DNA of 64,000 nucleotides, taken from NCBI GenBank assembly GCA_026874595.1, contig CM049307.1:97398330-97462329 (forward strand). The letters are read 5' to 3'. Both the position numbers and the translations under genes were made by a program. Below the pieces are notes generated by a model, which ran no database searches, was not told the DNA's origin, and worked only from the letters and a program-made list of their open reading frames with translations. Shown piece by piece: positions 63,077 to 64,000 of this stretch (position 1 is its first letter; each line of letters starts with the position of its first letter). This DNA is from Sipunculus nudus. Taxonomy: Eukaryota; Annelida; Sipuncula; Golfingiida; Sipunculidae.

Positions 63077-63900
63077 AGTTTAAACTAAAGGAGGCCTGAG
63101 GACAAAATATAGCGGGTGTTTATAGGAATTCTAGGAAAAATATCGGAGTTTTTACTCTTCACTCATGTTTGACTCAGTTACTTACCATGGCTATCAGTTT
63201 TCCCAGCAACATCTAAAAGTCTGTTAAATAGTTTAGATAGCTGTGCTTGTATGATACTTGTAACACTTCAAAGAATAGTTCTGTACACAAGAGCTGAATG
63301 TGTTCAATAATAGCAGGTCTATATAGCAATAATAATTCAATATTAACAGTTAAATTGAAAATATGATTGTGCAGTGAAGAAAATAAATGGAAATATGAGA
63401 GATTACGGTCTAAATAATGAAAAATAAAGGAAATTATAGGAGACAAGTGACAACAATTTATCTTCAAGGGGGGGGGGGGCGGACTCGTAGGGGTTTGTTG
63501 GATCAAACTTTTTACAACCAACGCGAATATTGTACAGTTTGTCCATCTCATTGCATGTGAACCTTAATTTATCTGATATATTGTAACCAATAGTAAGCTT
63601 TAAAATACCTTAGAATAAATTCGGTTGTCGTCTCTACGAATATAGGATTTAAATAAAGGAGCGGAGACTTACAAATTGAATATGCGATTTGGGGGGCTTT
63701 TTGAAAACTTAATAATTCAAAGAATCCATAAAAAAATCACTTCTCATAACTTGTGATACCTTACCTTAATCCTGTAAGATGAGAGTATAATACAATAAAT
63801 TTAATAAAACTGACAACAATTAATAGTAAGATTCAGCAATACCAGTATAACAGCTGCGGATCCAGAATTTATGGAAAAGGAGTGGTCTAACCCAGGAGGA
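63077..63900. other. AT-rich intergenic DNA, no gene seen
   Basis: Contains a poly-G tract at 63470-63479. A minus-strand frame of 112 codons (63213-63551) includes a proline run from the poly-G tract and has no recognisable domain. Confidence 0.45.
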
Positions 63901-63907
63901 CTAATAA

Positions 63908-63942
63908 CAAGTGGCCCATGGGCCATGACGCTCAGCTGAATT
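63908..63942. repeat. End of a dispersed bivalve-type repeat with GGCCCATGGGCC palindrome
   Basis: The 12-bp palindrome GGCCCATGGGCC (63913-63924) is followed by atgacgctcagctga. A very similar arrangement (palindrome, then a CGCTCACCTGA-like segment) marks the end of an abundant repeat in oyster and other bivalve sequences, as far as I remember. The rest of the element was not delimited. Confidence 0.35.
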
Positions 63943-64000
63943 CAAGGAGTCTTTAACGACGGGTAAAATGACTCCCAGAGTGCTCAAAACCATGCATTTT

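Overview
The window looks like a repeat-rich, AT-rich stretch of a eukaryotic, probably bivalve mollusc, genome. The clues are many (GACA)n-bearing dispersed repeats, a tandem-repeat element bounded by TGTCCCCC/GGGGGACA that resembles the bivalve 'pearl' (non-autonomous Helentron-like) elements, a TA-flanked repeat with ends CTRTGGATTCAGAA, L1/Tx1-like LINEs, and a GGCCCATGGGCC repeat end of a kind I remember from bivalve genomes. The species cannot be named from the sequence. No intact host protein-coding gene is seen. Most open frames here are accidents of tandem repeats.

Layout. 1-4.7 kb: degenerate units of about 330-343 bp rich in GACA, interrupted by a TA-flanked inverted-repeat element (1847-2882). 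5.8-18.0 kb: one old, full-structure LINE (ORF1 then ORF2, both full of stops and frameshifts) cut twice by later elements. The first is a pearl-like tandem-repeat element (5986-7813) inside ORF1. The second is a 5.5 kb terminal-inverted-repeat element (8722-14259) starting CACTG, between ORF1 and ORF2. This element carries, on the minus strand, a chain of four candidate exons that could encode a protein of about 156 residues, and no transposase that I can see. 18.0-22.6 kb: no gene seen.

22.6-54.5 kb: about 32 kb of satellite DNA. Satellite A is a 115-bp dimer of 58- and 57-bp subunits, with nested duplications of about 858, 1086, 2467, 5974 and 7809 bp. Satellite B is a 38-bp repeat that forms a head-to-head array changing orientation near 53147. 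Between them sits a piece of a second LINE ORF2, truncated at both ends and present four times. Two copies keep the older context (diverged satellite A monomers, LINE, B). Two are shortened and start directly from satellite A. The shared junctions give an order of events.

54.5-64 kb: mostly unique AT-rich DNA with microsatellites, a candidate promoter plus first exon with a splice donor (56.53-56.69 kb), and a GTCG/CGAC-rich inverted-repeat element split by an (AT)n tract (62.1-63.1 kb). Nothing works together as a pathway. The interest lies in the nested transposons, the exon-bearing TIR element and the record of how the satellite macro-repeat grew.
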